From Blasia pusilla (taxonomy: Eukaryota; Marchantiophyta; Marchantiopsida; Blasiales): DNA of 64,000 bases. Shown in pieces: positions 12,901 through 22,429 of this stretch. The position numbers were made by a program, and so were the translations under genes. The stretch is from NCBI GenBank assembly GCA_050084515.1, contig CM114272.1, positions 28,954,001 through 29,018,000 of the forward strand, written 5' to 3'. Under the pieces are notes generated by a model. It had not been told where the DNA came from, did not search any database, and saw only the letters and a list, made by a program, of their open reading frames with translations. Within the stretch, counting starts at the first letter, position 1. Each line of letters begins with the position of its first letter.

Positions 12901-15900
12901 GCACAGTTATTTCCCAGAACTGCAGTGCTTCATACAAGTATTCGTTATCCCAGAGCCAACATTTGTGTGATTCACCTAGAGGTGAAATGACATATTAACA
13001 AAGATTGATTCTGAAAACCTCTTCGGACTTTAACAGTGAGACTATGTTTTGATGCATTCCCTTCATTGGAAACATGGCTCCTGTTCTCTATAATTACTAC
13101 TTCTCTGTAAGTTCGTTGTGGGTCCGTGTGAGTTGTCTGACTACAATAATGAAGGAAACACGCGGAATGAAAAATAAGAATAGCACCCGCAATTTCTCTT
13201 CCTTATGCCCAGTAATGTCTTCCTGCAATTTTCTGCACATCAACACGAGAATGATGGACTAAGAAGCAAAAGGAAGGATTTCTGCTTCATACCCACATTC
13301 ATAAATGTTTCTTAATCGGAGAAATATCCGTAAAATAGAGTATCTATCATATGGGAGCACCTCAAATCTTGTAGAAGAAGTTTCTCTGACATATCTTCAC
13401 TTGATGGAATTAGTTTTAGTATTGGAGCTAAAGACAGCGCAGTGGCCTTTGTCTCCTCCACCTGGTCAACAAAACAAGTCAAAGGAGGACACGATTTGAT
13501 GACGATGAATGCCACAAACAGAGGGACATGGCCAGATTAAATTTACAGAGGCAAATGCAAAGGCTCTCTGGAGACCTCACTGCTATCCGTTATTGCTCTG
13601 TCAAAAGTCCTTCATCAGTGTATCTGTAAAAGTCTACGAGTGCTCCCTCAATCCTTGAATGGAAACCAAAAAGAGTTGAAAAACATATCAATATTCGTCC
13701 CATGAATCAGAGAAGAGTGGATTCTACGATCAGTGAGTTTATTATGCTACGCTATGATATATTAAGAGACTCAGAGTGAAGAGAAGTAAGGACGCACTTT
13801 TGAACCGTGTCGAAGTAGCCAAAGGAAGCTGCCAACTACGGTCCTGGGATCGCAATGGGGAAACACCGATCCACTAGAATCCTTCATGCCTCCACTACTA
13901 TTCACTCCACAATGTTCCTCCAACTGACCTCTCAGGAAGTCTGTATGTCTGCATGCTGACATAGATTCTGAATAGTTATCCAGGTTTTCTTACTATCGCA
14001 CTATCTTCCAGTGACACTAAGCAAGACCGTGAAAACTTCAAAGAGGGCATCGAGCCTACTTTTGTAGGAGAGTCAGGAAGGTTTTCCATTCGTTCTGAAG
14101 AGACTTGGCCACAAGAGGACTCCCAAAGAGCTCTTTGTACTTGCGAAATTCTCTCATCACCTGAGGCATAACACATCATCAAAAGTCGAATCCAAAAAAA
14201 GAGATGTGCTAAGATGAAAGACTTGTAGAATTTTGATACATAAAAATTGTTGAAATGAGAATTCTACTTCTCTCAGATCTCACTTTTAAAACTTTATAAG
14301 CATAGGAAGATAGCGGATTGTTGAAATTTGTTAATATCTAATTTAGTCATGCTCCAAAAATAGTTAGTCAAATACTAACTTAGTTGGATACTAATTTAGT
14401 TAACTAGAGATAACTTAGTGTTCCTCTATCTTTTAGGGTAACCTTGAATTAGGGCAATTCTCGAGTTAGGGCTAGCCACCATGTGTTATTTAGGGTATGG
14501 ATCTGTTCAAGAAGATCTAAGGGCCAGAAGTGCTCACCCTCATGTATATAATGTCTCTGTTTAGAGAGCAAAAGCAAATTCTACAGCATGCACAGTTTTG
14601 GTGAGGACTCCTGAGGCTCTTGGTACTGCTGCAGAGTGATCAGAGAGTAGGAAGAGGAGATTGAGACTAATTGTTGTGCTTGCCAGAGCCTCACTGGAAG
14701 GCAGGTTGTTTTGTCTAGTATGCTGATGGAGATTGTTTGTGCTCAATGGTGAGCCATGTCTGATCTCTCCGAGTGGTGACATGTGAGGACTGTAGTGTGA
14801 GTGCAAGGTGTGGCTGAGTAGAATCCTTCTTAGTATCTCTTAGATAGTAAGAAGAGTCACATCATGGTAGGGCTCTGATTTGGCAATAGAGATAGGAACT
14901 GATTTGCTGATTGTGTACAAGCTGAAATCATGGATGGTCTAGCTGATGCTAGCTCTGACTTTGTACAAGGAGATACTTCTGCTGGTCAATCATATTCTCA
15001 AGGATCACGACAGAATCTTCCACTGAACCATGTACATGAGGGTAAACGCTTACAGACATGAAAGAGCAAATCTGAAATGGATTGCATGCAGAACTAGTCT
15101 GCAACTTCTGTTGAAAACTGGGTGCTTGGCATAGCAACACCTTATTAGAATACACAAGACCTGAAGAGAGGTGGTTGAAACCAAGATGCACATTCCTTCT
15201 CAGTTGATCAAGGCACCAACAGGGGTTCTGGTGTAGGAGCTAATCTCAAGACACACTGCCTTAGAGGGCAGGAGTACAAGTGAATCAAAGAAGAAAGAGA
15301 GAGAATGAATGAATGAATGAATAGATTTATTGTCCACGGGGACCTCACAGGGCCATGGGACTTAGTTTTGAGACTTAACAACAATTTTGGAGAGAGAGCA
15401 AGCACCAGCGAGGGCCTAAGGGATCCTCAGAGCCAGGTGAGTGTCCCTGGTCTTCACACAACTATGCAAGAATTTAGCAAATCTGAGTCTGATTCTGCCT
15501 AGCCATGAACGTGAGGACCCTGGGAGCCCAGTGAACAAAGAGATCCGGGAAGTCAAGCCTAATGTGATTGTGAAAGGTGCAGTCAAAGAGGTAGTGATGT
15601 TCATCATCAATAAGCCCCGAGTTGCAAAATCTACATAATCTGTCCTCCCTTTTCTTCAGTGAGAATCTTCCTCTCTAAATCTCCAGGTCAGTAGAGCCAC
15701 ATCTGAATCTCGCTAATGTATGACGTAACTTAGTGGGAATGGGCGCAGAGATGTAGGAGGCTTGCTGCATGGATCTGCAGTTGTTCATGAGGGTGTGGTG
15801 GCGCCTCATTCTTTCACCATTTTTGTGAGATGAATTCCCCCTGCTTTCCCAGAGACGCTGGTGTCGGCCCCAGATGATGGCAATGTAATTGGTGTGTAAT

Positions 15901-18900
15901 TGTTCAGCAAGGTCCTGGTGGGTGGCGGTAGGCAGGTCACCGATGGATATTCCTCATTTCATGAGCCACTCCGTGCAGTCATAGTACCAATTTTTAGCCC
16001 CAAGGGTGGCACTACGTTTTGAAACCACATAGGCCCTGGCGGATAGACGATTGGGATCGTCCTCGCAGATATCCTCGAGGTGTTGGAGAAATGTGATCAG
16101 ATTCTTTAACAGCATGGATCTCCATTGGTACCTCCCCAAACTCAGTGAGTAGAATGTCGTGGGGAGTGGTTTTCCTAATGCCCAGACTCTAATGCATGAA
16201 GAGTTTCTGGGGGACCTCAAGGCCCTGGGGCCCCACACCTCAGATGCATAGAGTGTGGCTGGGATCACCAGAGCTTTGAAGAGATGGAGTTTCTGTGGAA
16301 TATGCCAGAGTTCCATTCTTCTGCAATTGGATTGTAGCAGGTGTAGCCTCCTCAAGCCTCGATTGATTTTGTTGCGACTCCCATTGGTTCTCCATTGATT
16401 GTTGGGTTTGAGTTGCACCCCCAGGTATATGTACTCACCCACAATCTCAATGGTCTCCCTTCTCAGTCCCTGGCTGAAGGTGAAAGTGTGTGACCGCTGC
16501 GCCGTAGGGAGATGATTATCTTCGTTTTCAGCAAGTTGACTTCCATGCCCGATTTGTTGCAGAAGCTTGAAAGTGCATTCAGGTAAAGTTGGAGCCCATG
16601 TGCTGTTCTAGACATCAGAACTATATCATCTGCATACAAGAGCAGGGGGATGAGGCAGTGTGCTAGCTCTGGTGGATCTCCATTCACTCCATAAAGCACC
16701 TCTTCAAGTTCGTCAATGTAGAGCCCAAACAATGTAGGTGAGAGGGGGCATCCTTGTTTGACTCCGGTGTTGGAAGATAAAGTTTCAGATCTGCCCCTCT
16801 TAGTGGCAATCTGTGCAAACACCTGAGCATATGAGACCTTGATTGCTGTAAGTTGTTGTGGTGGGACACCCAACTCTTCAAGTCGTTTCCAAAGAAGTGC
16901 CCTTGGGACTGTGTCAAAGGCCATCTTGAAGTCTACAAAATAGCAGAACAATTTACCCGGCTTATGACCAATTCTCGACTTGGAAGTTTCTTCAATCAGC
17001 ACCCGGAGTGTGAGAAGGTGGTCCAGGGTGCTATATGAGTGTCGGAAACCTGCTTGTCCTCTGGCTCGCACCTTCTTTTCTTCATTGATCGCTGATTTTC
17101 CTTTCCAGCAGTAGCCTGCATAACTTGGCCATGAGGGAGCTCACCATGATCGTTTCTGTAGTACAACGGTATCATTGGGTCTCCAACCTTGAATGGTGGG
17201 AAGCCCTGTTGAACTACAGTATTGAACATTCTGGTGAGGGTTGGACCAATTGCCTCACTTGCGAATTTGAACATCGAGCCTGGCACCCCAGAGATCCCTG
17301 GTTTGTTATGTAGCCTTTTGAGTCTCGATGTGACATCTTCAATGGTGAAGAGGTCCGGTAGATCCCAAGCCCATTCGGCCAAGGGTCGATGGGAGCGGCG
17401 GTGTTGGAGTGGTAAAGTTGGGTACCATATGTGGTCCAGATGTGTAGATCCTGGAGTGGAATGATGTTCTGTCTATTCCTGAGTTTTCTCAGAATTTGGC
17501 CGATTGGTATTTCATCCATTTCGTGAACTCGTGACCTTGATGGCAATATATTTGTGTTTCTTCCACGCACCAATCGTTTGTAAGTTTTCTGCAACAATCG
17601 AGTGTGTGGAGAGTTTGGATCCTCCTCACCGGTGATTCAGCTCCTGGGCCTCTCTTTTGCGATCCTTGTCAAACCAGGGTTGGGAGAAGAACGAGAAGTG
17701 GATCTAATGTGTTTGCCTCCAAACAGTTGGAAAGGTATGACTTTTCTGCAACATTGATGTAGGATGTCGCTGAATGCAGTCGTGTTCACTGTGGGTGAGC
17801 ACTCTGTAAGAGCCTTGTTGACGAGTGTGATGAGTTCATCTTTCTTTTCGTGAAGGAAAGTGTATCGACATTTGGTCGGCAGGGTTAATTTTTCTGCAGC
17901 CTCTGGGGTGGTTTTGGAGACCATGATGTCAAAGTAGAGTGGTTCATGATTAGATTCTAGAACGGGTGTGGCCCGCACATTGGCAACCAGATGTGGTAGT
18001 TGATGTACTTCCCCAATCAGGTAGTCGACCACTGATGTCGAGGTTTCTCTGTTGGAGTCAGAGTGTCCAATGGAAGTGCGACCTCCTGACTGTGGCCGCA
18101 TAGCCATGCCATTGGCGAGTACCAAACAATGTGTTGAGCAAAGTTGGAGAAGTTTCTCTCCATTGGCTGTTTTTTCCTTGTCCACTGAGTTGCGCTGCAT
18201 GTGTGGGAAGAATACTTCTCCGAGAGACCCATCAAGGGACTGAGCAGCAGTCCCTTCCATGTTGGTGTTGTTTGACATGTAACTTGGAGCTTGAGTGTTG
18301 GCCGTTCTCCCGTTGAAATCTCCTACTAGGAGGATATTTCCCCTCTGCATGTGGTGCTCAATAGATATAGAGAGAGCCTCATACGGGAATTCTCTTTTGA
18401 GCGCAGTGGGACTGAAGTAGCAAACAGCAATGAGGAGATCTTTCGGTAACCCCGCTTCTTTGGTGACCTTGATCCAGAGGAAGTGTTTCTCCTCATCAAT
18501 GTCGGCTATGGAGACAAAAAGTTGTAACCATGGTGCTACCAAAGAGAGAGAGTTTCCTAGAAGGGGCCAGCAGAAGGGAAGGTGGAAGGGCCAGCACAAC
18601 ATGCATAGGCTAGCACACACTGATCAAGGCAACACATCAGGCCAGCACACCATGAGCACAATTGACATAACCAGAACTAGCAAGAATAGTTAAAAAATAA
18701 CTAGTAATCTAACTGAATTGAGACACTTGTGACCACGATAAACTTCCTACTATGGTTTGTAGAACTAGCCACAGTCAAAACTAAAAACAATGGAGGAAAG
18801 ATTTTGAATAGCAGATAATTTTATATTAAATCTTAATAAATATGTACCAGAGGCATTTGATATATGGAGTCAATGCGTAATGACTAAGCTCCTTACTTCA

Positions 18901-21319
18901 GCACCTCAGCAACATGATCACGTACAGAACGGGTAAACCACAAGGGGCATGTTTTCCAGGTTTAACTACGTCGGGTTGGGCTTCAGGAGAGCCAGAGCGT
19001 AGGTAAATAGCTTGAGTAACCCATTTACTGAAAACATCTGAAGTCCAAGTATTTTTTGTATTTTAACAACAACTACGACTTCAGAAATTAAGAACTACCT
19101 GATGGGGGCGGGGAGTGCAATTAAGTCCTGGATCACTCGTATTCTCTATGGCTGATTGCAAGGATGGTAGCAGAGATGAACGGAAGAACTCCCTTAAGGT
19201 GATCGCTATCCTGGCTTCAGTGGGCTGCATAATCTTCTCATAGTCCAGCAGGGCAGCCTACAATATTGGGACAGAAGAACGTAACTATCAGTATACGACT
19301 TTTGAACTTTAAGCGTGCAACCTACGACTTTCAGATTTGTATTCAACTGAGGAGCATGAGGGTACAGACGGGGGTTTATCTAGATTGATTCAGACTTTGA
19401 AATGCTTGAGGACATGCGATCAGCTTAACGAATTGTACGCCTGCAGATCCTCTTCCTTCCTTATACCTTCTCTCCTCAATCTGCCAATGAGATGAACAAC
19501 TGTGTAAACCTTTACGTGCCCCACCTTTTTCGTAAAGTAGAATATTGCATAATTGCTGAGAGAAATACCTTCCACAATCTCTGTGCTCCATCCGAACAAT
19601 CGTAAGCATCCAGTGTAGCGAAACAACGAAACACATTGCCTTCAGTAAAAGATCTTGCCTCATCTTCGGAAAGAAACTTTCGCAATCTCTCTTCGACCTG
19701 AGTTAGAAAACAGTTACCAGTAAGCACGAAGAAGTCGTCGAAAAGACAAACATGCTTCTTTTCCGTCCCGTTAGAAAAATGGCTTTGCCTCAAGAGAAGG
19801 AAATCCTTCCAGCACTTCGGCTTGAGAAATCAGAGTTATCTTCAGATGAGAATTAGCTGTGTGCCACCAAAACAAATAACAATGACAGAATCCAGATAGT
19901 TCAAAGCTGAATTGGTAACCATCGTAAGCATTTCCTATCGGGAGTTGATTATGTGGCTCAAATATTGTAAATTAATATATATGAAGACACTGCAGAGTAA
20001 AAGTCTGCCAGTACATTTTCCTTCAGCTGTTCTCACCTCACGTAGCTTGAGAATTTCCTCCAGCCGACTTGTAAGTGTGATGATGAAAGTATCTCTGAAT
20101 GGGTCACCGGCCCACTTATGTTCCTTTGCGCTTGGCCAAGTCAAACGGGTCAGTTCAAGATATGCCTCCTCCCATTTTTCAGCCAACCTCCGCCCTTCTG
20201 TGATCTTTATTTCGACCTGTGGTAGTTTGACAAAGCCACCATGTAGTCAGATGGAAGTTCAAAGATTTCATATGTATTCTGCAAGTGATGCAGCTACGCC
20301 GTGTGACTCGCTCACATTATGGCTCGTGGTGGAAATTTGGACCTAGTTTAATAGATATCAATCAGAGGTCCACAAGAACATAGATCTTCGTGTTGTAATG
20401 GAGCAGACATGATTCTCGGTTCTCAGATTGTAGTAGTCTTCGGATGTATTTTAAGCACTTTGTAAACTTCACAACGATTAGCAAATGATCACTGGAAGAG
20501 ATCTAAAAGACAGCGACGAGATAGGAGAGCAAGCTGTAATGCCAAATTGTTGAATTTGGCTCAAGTATGACCTTGTGAAGTGGATCCTTCCATACGTCCA
20601 CTTCTGATACCAGCTTGCGAATAACATCAAGGAAATATTGCCCCAAAACTTTCAGCAAGTAGGTCATTCCTTGCTGACTGTAAGCTGCCACGGAACCTTT
20701 TTCCTCCTCAGATTGACGGCAAACTCTCCAGAGGACATCCAAGAAGTCACGAGTAAGCTCAATCAGCTCCATCATGTCTTCGATATCTAGTGAGTCTAGT
20801 TTCTGGTCAATGAGGAAACCAAGACTTCAGTCGTCTACACTCAAAATTGTTCCAAAGTCTCGGCGTCCAGCAGTCTACATATGTCTAATTCAATTCACAG
20901 ATCGAAGTATTCCTCAAAATGTACAAGCCCCATTAAGATCTGCTCTCTGGTTCGCTTAAGATCCTTGTGTATAGTAATATCCTCGCCATCTCTATCCAAA
21001 ACTCCTATCAGCAGCGACAAGTTTTTTTTTATGAAGTGCTCTACTCAACACCTGACCAATTGCCCCAGGTTATAAAGAGGTGGACAGAGAGCAGAAGTTG
21101 ATCTTGTTGTCACTCAATCGTAGCTACCGTTAGTGAGCGCAGCGACATTACCTCAAACTTGAATAGAACAGGCTCGAATTCTCGCAAGACAACCGCTGCC
21201 AACTCTTTACGTAGGCGGGGTTCCGCTGGTCTTGTGCGACCCGACACCAAAAGTCATATTCGTCCCGGAGAGTTATAAAATCGAGGCCATTGTTTCGGAA
21301 AATTTCCATAGTGAGTACT
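208..21319 (-). CDS. DYNC2H1: Cytoplasmic dynein 2 (IFT dynein) heavy chain, 5' half of gene, 34 exons
   Basis: Motor subunit that drives retrograde intraflagellar transport in cilia. The exons match the tail and linker of animal DYNC2H1 in order, for example [35 protein letters not shown] and [18 protein letters not shown], which are characteristic of dynein 2 rather than axonemal or dynein 1 chains. Exons, 5' to 3': 21319-21152, 20802-20572, 20216-20037, 19697-19569, 19257-19099, 14160-14060, 13948-13798, 13461-13401, 12975-12824, 12716-12642, 12534-12316, 11627-11554, 11446-11287, 10942-10877, 10453-10353, 10040-9939, 9821-9758, 9612-9448, 8999-8820, 8509-8312, 8180-8086, 7833-7740, 7490-7386, 7217-7050, 6931-6842, 6625-6509, 4923-4786, 3545-3418, 3046-2983, 2318-2154, 1331-1239, 987-926, 808-700, 528-208. 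They total about 1,495 codons and all 33 joins are in phase. AAA1-AAA6 lie beyond position 1. The start codon and the first 170 or so residues were not found. A frameshift near 21,200 may be a sequencing error or a real lesion. Confidence 0.93.
1239..7490 (-). CDS. DYNC2H1: Dynein-2 heavy chain exons 23-31: linker (DHC_N2) region
   Basis: The linker swings across the AAA ring during the power stroke. 7490-7386 reads [14 protein letters not shown]. 7217-7050 reads [19 protein letters not shown]. 6931-6842 reads [15 protein letters not shown]. 6625-6509 reads [20 protein letters not shown]. 4923-4786 reads [20 protein letters not shown] to [10 protein letters not shown]. 3545-3418 reads [18 protein letters not shown]. 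3046-2983 reads [20 protein letters not shown]. 2318-2154 reads [17 protein letters not shown]. 1331-1239 holds the dynein linker signature [20 protein letters not shown]. Each aligns with animal DYNC2H1 without large gaps. The 4786 exon end needs a GC donor (see separate entry). Confidence 0.93.
1550..1985. repeat. AT-rich intronic insert with internal repeats (possible LTR/MITE remnant)
   Basis: Inside the 822-nt intron 1332-2153. The motif gtaactta / agtaactt recurs around 1576-1640, and taattctgtgaatta occurs twice (near 1672 and 1706). The following stretch gaatttacattctc is self-complementary. Composition and layout resemble the possible LTR at 14.3-14.9 kb, but no terminal repeats or target duplication were identified. 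Confidence 0.3.
3546..4785 (-). other. GC-AG intron in the dynein-2 gene
   Basis: The exon ending DWQELQTE (4786) is followed on the minus strand by gctagt instead of GT; the intron ends with gagcag before VGDQQLLV. The protein alignment fixes the join: the spacing between the conserved DW and VGD residues equals that of animal DYNC2H1. No GT at a compatible phase occurs at that point. GC-AG introns are a known minor class spliced by the major spliceosome. The intron is 1,240 nt. Otherwise its body shows no gene or repeat I can name. Confidence 0.75.
5433..5560. repeat. Three degenerate tandem units of about 43 bp
   Basis: Units at 5433-5474, 5475-5517 and 5518-5560 share ggctat, then (a)aaccctaaaggt, then taactaag-ctaaa. 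They lie in the 1.6-kb intron 4924-6508 of the dynein gene. The rest of that intron shows nothing recognisable. Confidence 0.6.
7740..10942 (-). CDS. DYNC2H1: Dynein-2 heavy chain exons 14-22: distal tail
   Basis: Nine exons leading to the linker. 10942-10877 reads [20 protein letters not shown]. 10453-10353 carries [20 protein letters not shown], near-identical in style to the animal dynein-2 PPFEEIRAKYYREM segment. 10040-9939 reads [19 protein letters not shown]. 9821-9758 reads [20 protein letters not shown]. 9612-9448 reads [20 protein letters not shown]. 8999-8820 reads [20 protein letters not shown]. 8509-8312 reads [20 protein letters not shown] to [16 protein letters not shown]. 8180-8086 and 7833-7740 are helical, charged segments ([40 protein letters not shown]) joined across a split conserved Trp codon, TG/G. 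Introns are 118-710 nt with canonical GT-AG ends. Confidence 0.9.
11049..11270. repeat. Diverged tandem duplication in a dynein intron
   Basis: The words tctctcgactta (11049 and 11182), tactttttctttg (about 11060 and 11161) and gcattccttcatgaag (11119 and 11242) recur about 100-130 bp apart, in slightly changed order and with indels. The second copy ends about 20 bp before exon 11446-11287 closes at 11287. Confidence 0.5.
11287..14160 (-). CDS. DYNC2H1: Dynein-2 heavy chain exons 6-13: middle of the tail
   Basis: Eight exons. 14160-14060 reads [20 protein letters not shown]; 13948-13798 reads [14 protein letters not shown] to LWLLRHGSK. 13461-13401 starts [19 protein letters not shown]. 12975-12824 reads [17 protein letters not shown] to FDPTDGHVQ; 12716-12642 reads [18 protein letters not shown]. 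12534-12316 carries the strongly conserved [20 protein letters not shown]. 11627-11554 reads [17 protein letters not shown]; 11446-11287 reads [20 protein letters not shown]. The donor of the 61-nt exon was chosen as A/gtgaag (13400-13395) because only that site joins the next exon in frame. A longer exon ending at GAG/gtgctc would add [11 protein letters not shown], which looks homologous, but it breaks the frame, so this join is the least certain of the set. Confidence 0.87.
11629..12105 (+). other. Antisense open frame (158 codons) overlapping dynein introns
   Basis: Open frame from ATG at 11629 lying between two dynein exons (12316 and 11627). It encodes a lysine/glutamate-rich peptide with no recognised domain. 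It has no codon bias or homologue I can name. It may be chance or an old transposon scrap. Listed only because it is the longest unexplained frame in the gene. Confidence 0.12.
14290..15070 (+). mobile_element. Possible LTR-retrotransposon fragment (LTR plus leader)
   Basis: Lies in the 4.9-kb dynein intron. The stretch has an LTR-like look: an AT-rich 5' part, a TATA-like atgtatataatg at about 14540, and a more GC-balanced 3' part. After it, an ATG at 14931 opens 44 codons ([17 protein letters not shown]) that end at a stop near 15062. No second LTR, no clear primer-binding site and no pol domain were seen, so the assignment is tentative. Confidence 0.25.
15303..15323 (-). repeat. (ATTC)n LINE tail
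   Basis: Five GAAT units on the plus strand, equal to an ATTC tail at the 3' end of the minus-strand LINE. Confidence 0.8.
15474..16442 (-). pseudogene. LINE C-terminal domain with CCHC knuckle (remnant)
   Basis: 16442-15954 reads [17 protein letters not shown] and [19 protein letters not shown], the usual region after LINE RTs (YLG and Y-x-x-E-x-W). After a stop the frame resumes downstream with [13 protein letters not shown] and [20 protein letters not shown], a C-x2-C-H-C zinc knuckle, ending at TAA (15474-15476). Confidence 0.75.
16463..17382 (-). pseudogene. LINE reverse transcriptase remnant
   Basis: Two overlapping frames. 17382-16996 carries the early RT blocks ([35 protein letters not shown]). 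17071-16463 carries [55 protein letters not shown] and [12 protein letters not shown]. Both the D of VDFKMAFD and the YADD box are intact, but a frameshift near 17,080-17,150 separates the halves. Confidence 0.88.
17637..18620 (-). pseudogene. LINE endonuclease domain remnant (EEP/APE family)
   Basis: 327-codon open frame. Visible family motifs are [11 protein letters not shown] (metal/phosphate site GDFN), [10 protein letters not shown] (the S-x-x-DY block) and SNHEPLYF, where the catalytic SDH reads SNH, so the general base Asp is lost. The N-terminal E-motif region is absent: the first 30 or so residues are unrelated and hydrophobic. After 17637 a stop separates it from the RT. Confidence 0.8.
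19099..21319 (-). CDS. DYNC2H1: Dynein-2 heavy chain exons 1-5 of those recognised: N-terminal tail
   Basis: Five exons of the dynein tail, which homodimerises and binds the intermediate and light-intermediate chains. Exon 21319-21152 contains LRDEYDFW and, after a one-base frame change, [19 protein letters not shown] followed by donor gtaatg. Its 5' edge (acceptor CTCAG) is a guess. Exon 20802-20572 ([20 protein letters not shown] to [10 protein letters not shown]) ends at AAG/gtcata; this donor makes the join to [15 protein letters not shown] (20216-20037) the same length as the human protein to within one residue. Exon 19697-19569 ([17 protein letters not shown] to QRLWK) and exon 19257-19099 ([18 protein letters not shown]) follow in phase 0. 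The next intron is the 4.9-kb one that holds the LINE. Confidence 0.88.
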
Positions 21320-22410
21320 CTGAGATAGTCCAAGTCCTTTACAGACCCTTATACAGAGTTTCCTCATATGACGACTTCGAATTTCCATCGACTTCGAATT
21401 TCACGGCATCCAGAACTGATGGTTGTCATGTAACCGACTTTTACTCTCTTTTTTAGGAAATTCAAGTGTCTGTGCTGACGTTTTCACCTAGAAACATTTC
21501 CAGGTTAAGAAGATTACAGGCACCGCTGCTCAAATCCGAAGAACTCTGAACACTATTCGAAGCTTATTTTCCTCGTTTCACAAAAGCTCAAACTCGCCCC
21601 GAGAAAAGGCTCTGTCAGCTGTCTGACACACTTCCACAATGCGGAATCGTTTTTAATCGATCTTTGATACAATTTGGAATAGACAAATCCTTCAAATTTG
21701 AACAGTTGCAGGGAGAAGCTGCTGGTTCTGAAGCTTCCTGAAGGTTTCAGGCAGCTTCAGAACCACAGAAAAATGTGTCGAATTCTTTTGCGCGGAAAAG
21801 AAAAAACTTCGAACTCTTCGGAGCTTTTCTCCGCGACCTCTTCCAGCTTCAAACATCAAATCAAAGAGCCCGAAACCTCCCAAGAGCGAAACCACCGTAC
21901 CGCGGAACGAGCTCAATTAAACCATCACCAGCATCAGAAAGAATTCTCAGGCACAAATTCAGCCCGAGGCGATCCCTAATTCCTAATACGTGAACTCAAC
22001 CTTGAGGCACTCAGAATCGCAGAAAGTCTGCCATCCCTTGTCCACATTTCAAATCGCTCAAGTTTCTTGAATTCCCGAGCGACTACAGAACCTCACCGCA
22101 TCTCCAATTTGCTTTAAAAATTGGAGAATCGGGTGAGATCATCGTAAGTCCTCTCCTGATGTTCCAATTTTTTACAAAAGAAACAATTTTTTGCGCACAA
22201 TCTTCCGAAAGGAGCATTCAGACGGAGAAGAAAACAGGAGAGCGGAGCGGAGCGGAGGAGGGAGGAAGAGAGATCTACACCGTTGGTTCATACGCTAATC
22301 TTGACCGTCCAATTTCCCGTGTCCGCGTGTCGCTGCCCTGGGAACATCCGTCAGTTGGTAACGACTTTCCAACTTGGACTCTTTGCCGTGGCTGGGCTTT
22401 ATAAAATAAT
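21320..22410 (-). promoter_or_regulatory. Presumed 5' region of the dynein-2 gene
   Basis: GC-richer stretch between the first recognised exon and the AT-rich repeat block. On the minus strand TTTTATAAAGCCC at about 22405-22393 contains a TATA-box-like TATAAA. A purine-rich run with three GAGCG units lies at 22,238-22,262. The missing N-terminal coding exons should be here or further upstream, but no frame resembling the dynein N-terminus was found. Confidence 0.3.
21724..21764. repeat. 19-bp inverted repeat with 3-nt loop near the dynein 5' end
   Basis: Arms 21724-21742 and 21746-21764 pair with one mismatch (GGTTCTGAAGCTTCCTGAA against TTCAGGCAGCTTCAGAACC), loop GGT. It lies 400 bp upstream of the first recognised dynein exon, in its presumed leader or promoter. 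Confidence 0.75.
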
Positions 22411-22429
22411 AATAATAGATTATGGAAAA

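Larger units (their letters stand above)
15303..18625 (-). mobile_element. Decayed APE-type LINE in the dynein intron
   Basis: A non-LTR retrotransposon with, in order on the minus strand, an apurinic-type endonuclease (18620-17637), reverse transcriptase (about 17382-16463), a post-RT domain (16442-15954) and a C-terminal CCHC knuckle (about 15635-15570). It ends in a (ATTC)n tail at 15323-15303, a usual 3' end for such elements. Frames are broken between the domains and the endonuclease N-terminus is missing. It is therefore 5'-truncated and inactive. It sits in the same orientation as the host gene, inside intron 14161-19098. Clade not assigned. Confidence 0.88.

Noticed and set aside
14866-14885. 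Primer-binding site for initiator tRNA (tggta...gctctgat)
   Set aside because: The match to TGGTATCAGAGC is scrambled and partly inverted, so it is not acceptable as a primer-binding site.
20503-20571. An apparent frameshift in the dynein exon at HKVILEPNS
   Set aside because: The exon ends earlier, at AAG/gtcata (20572). The join to [10 protein letters not shown] then matches the homologue length, so no frameshift is needed.
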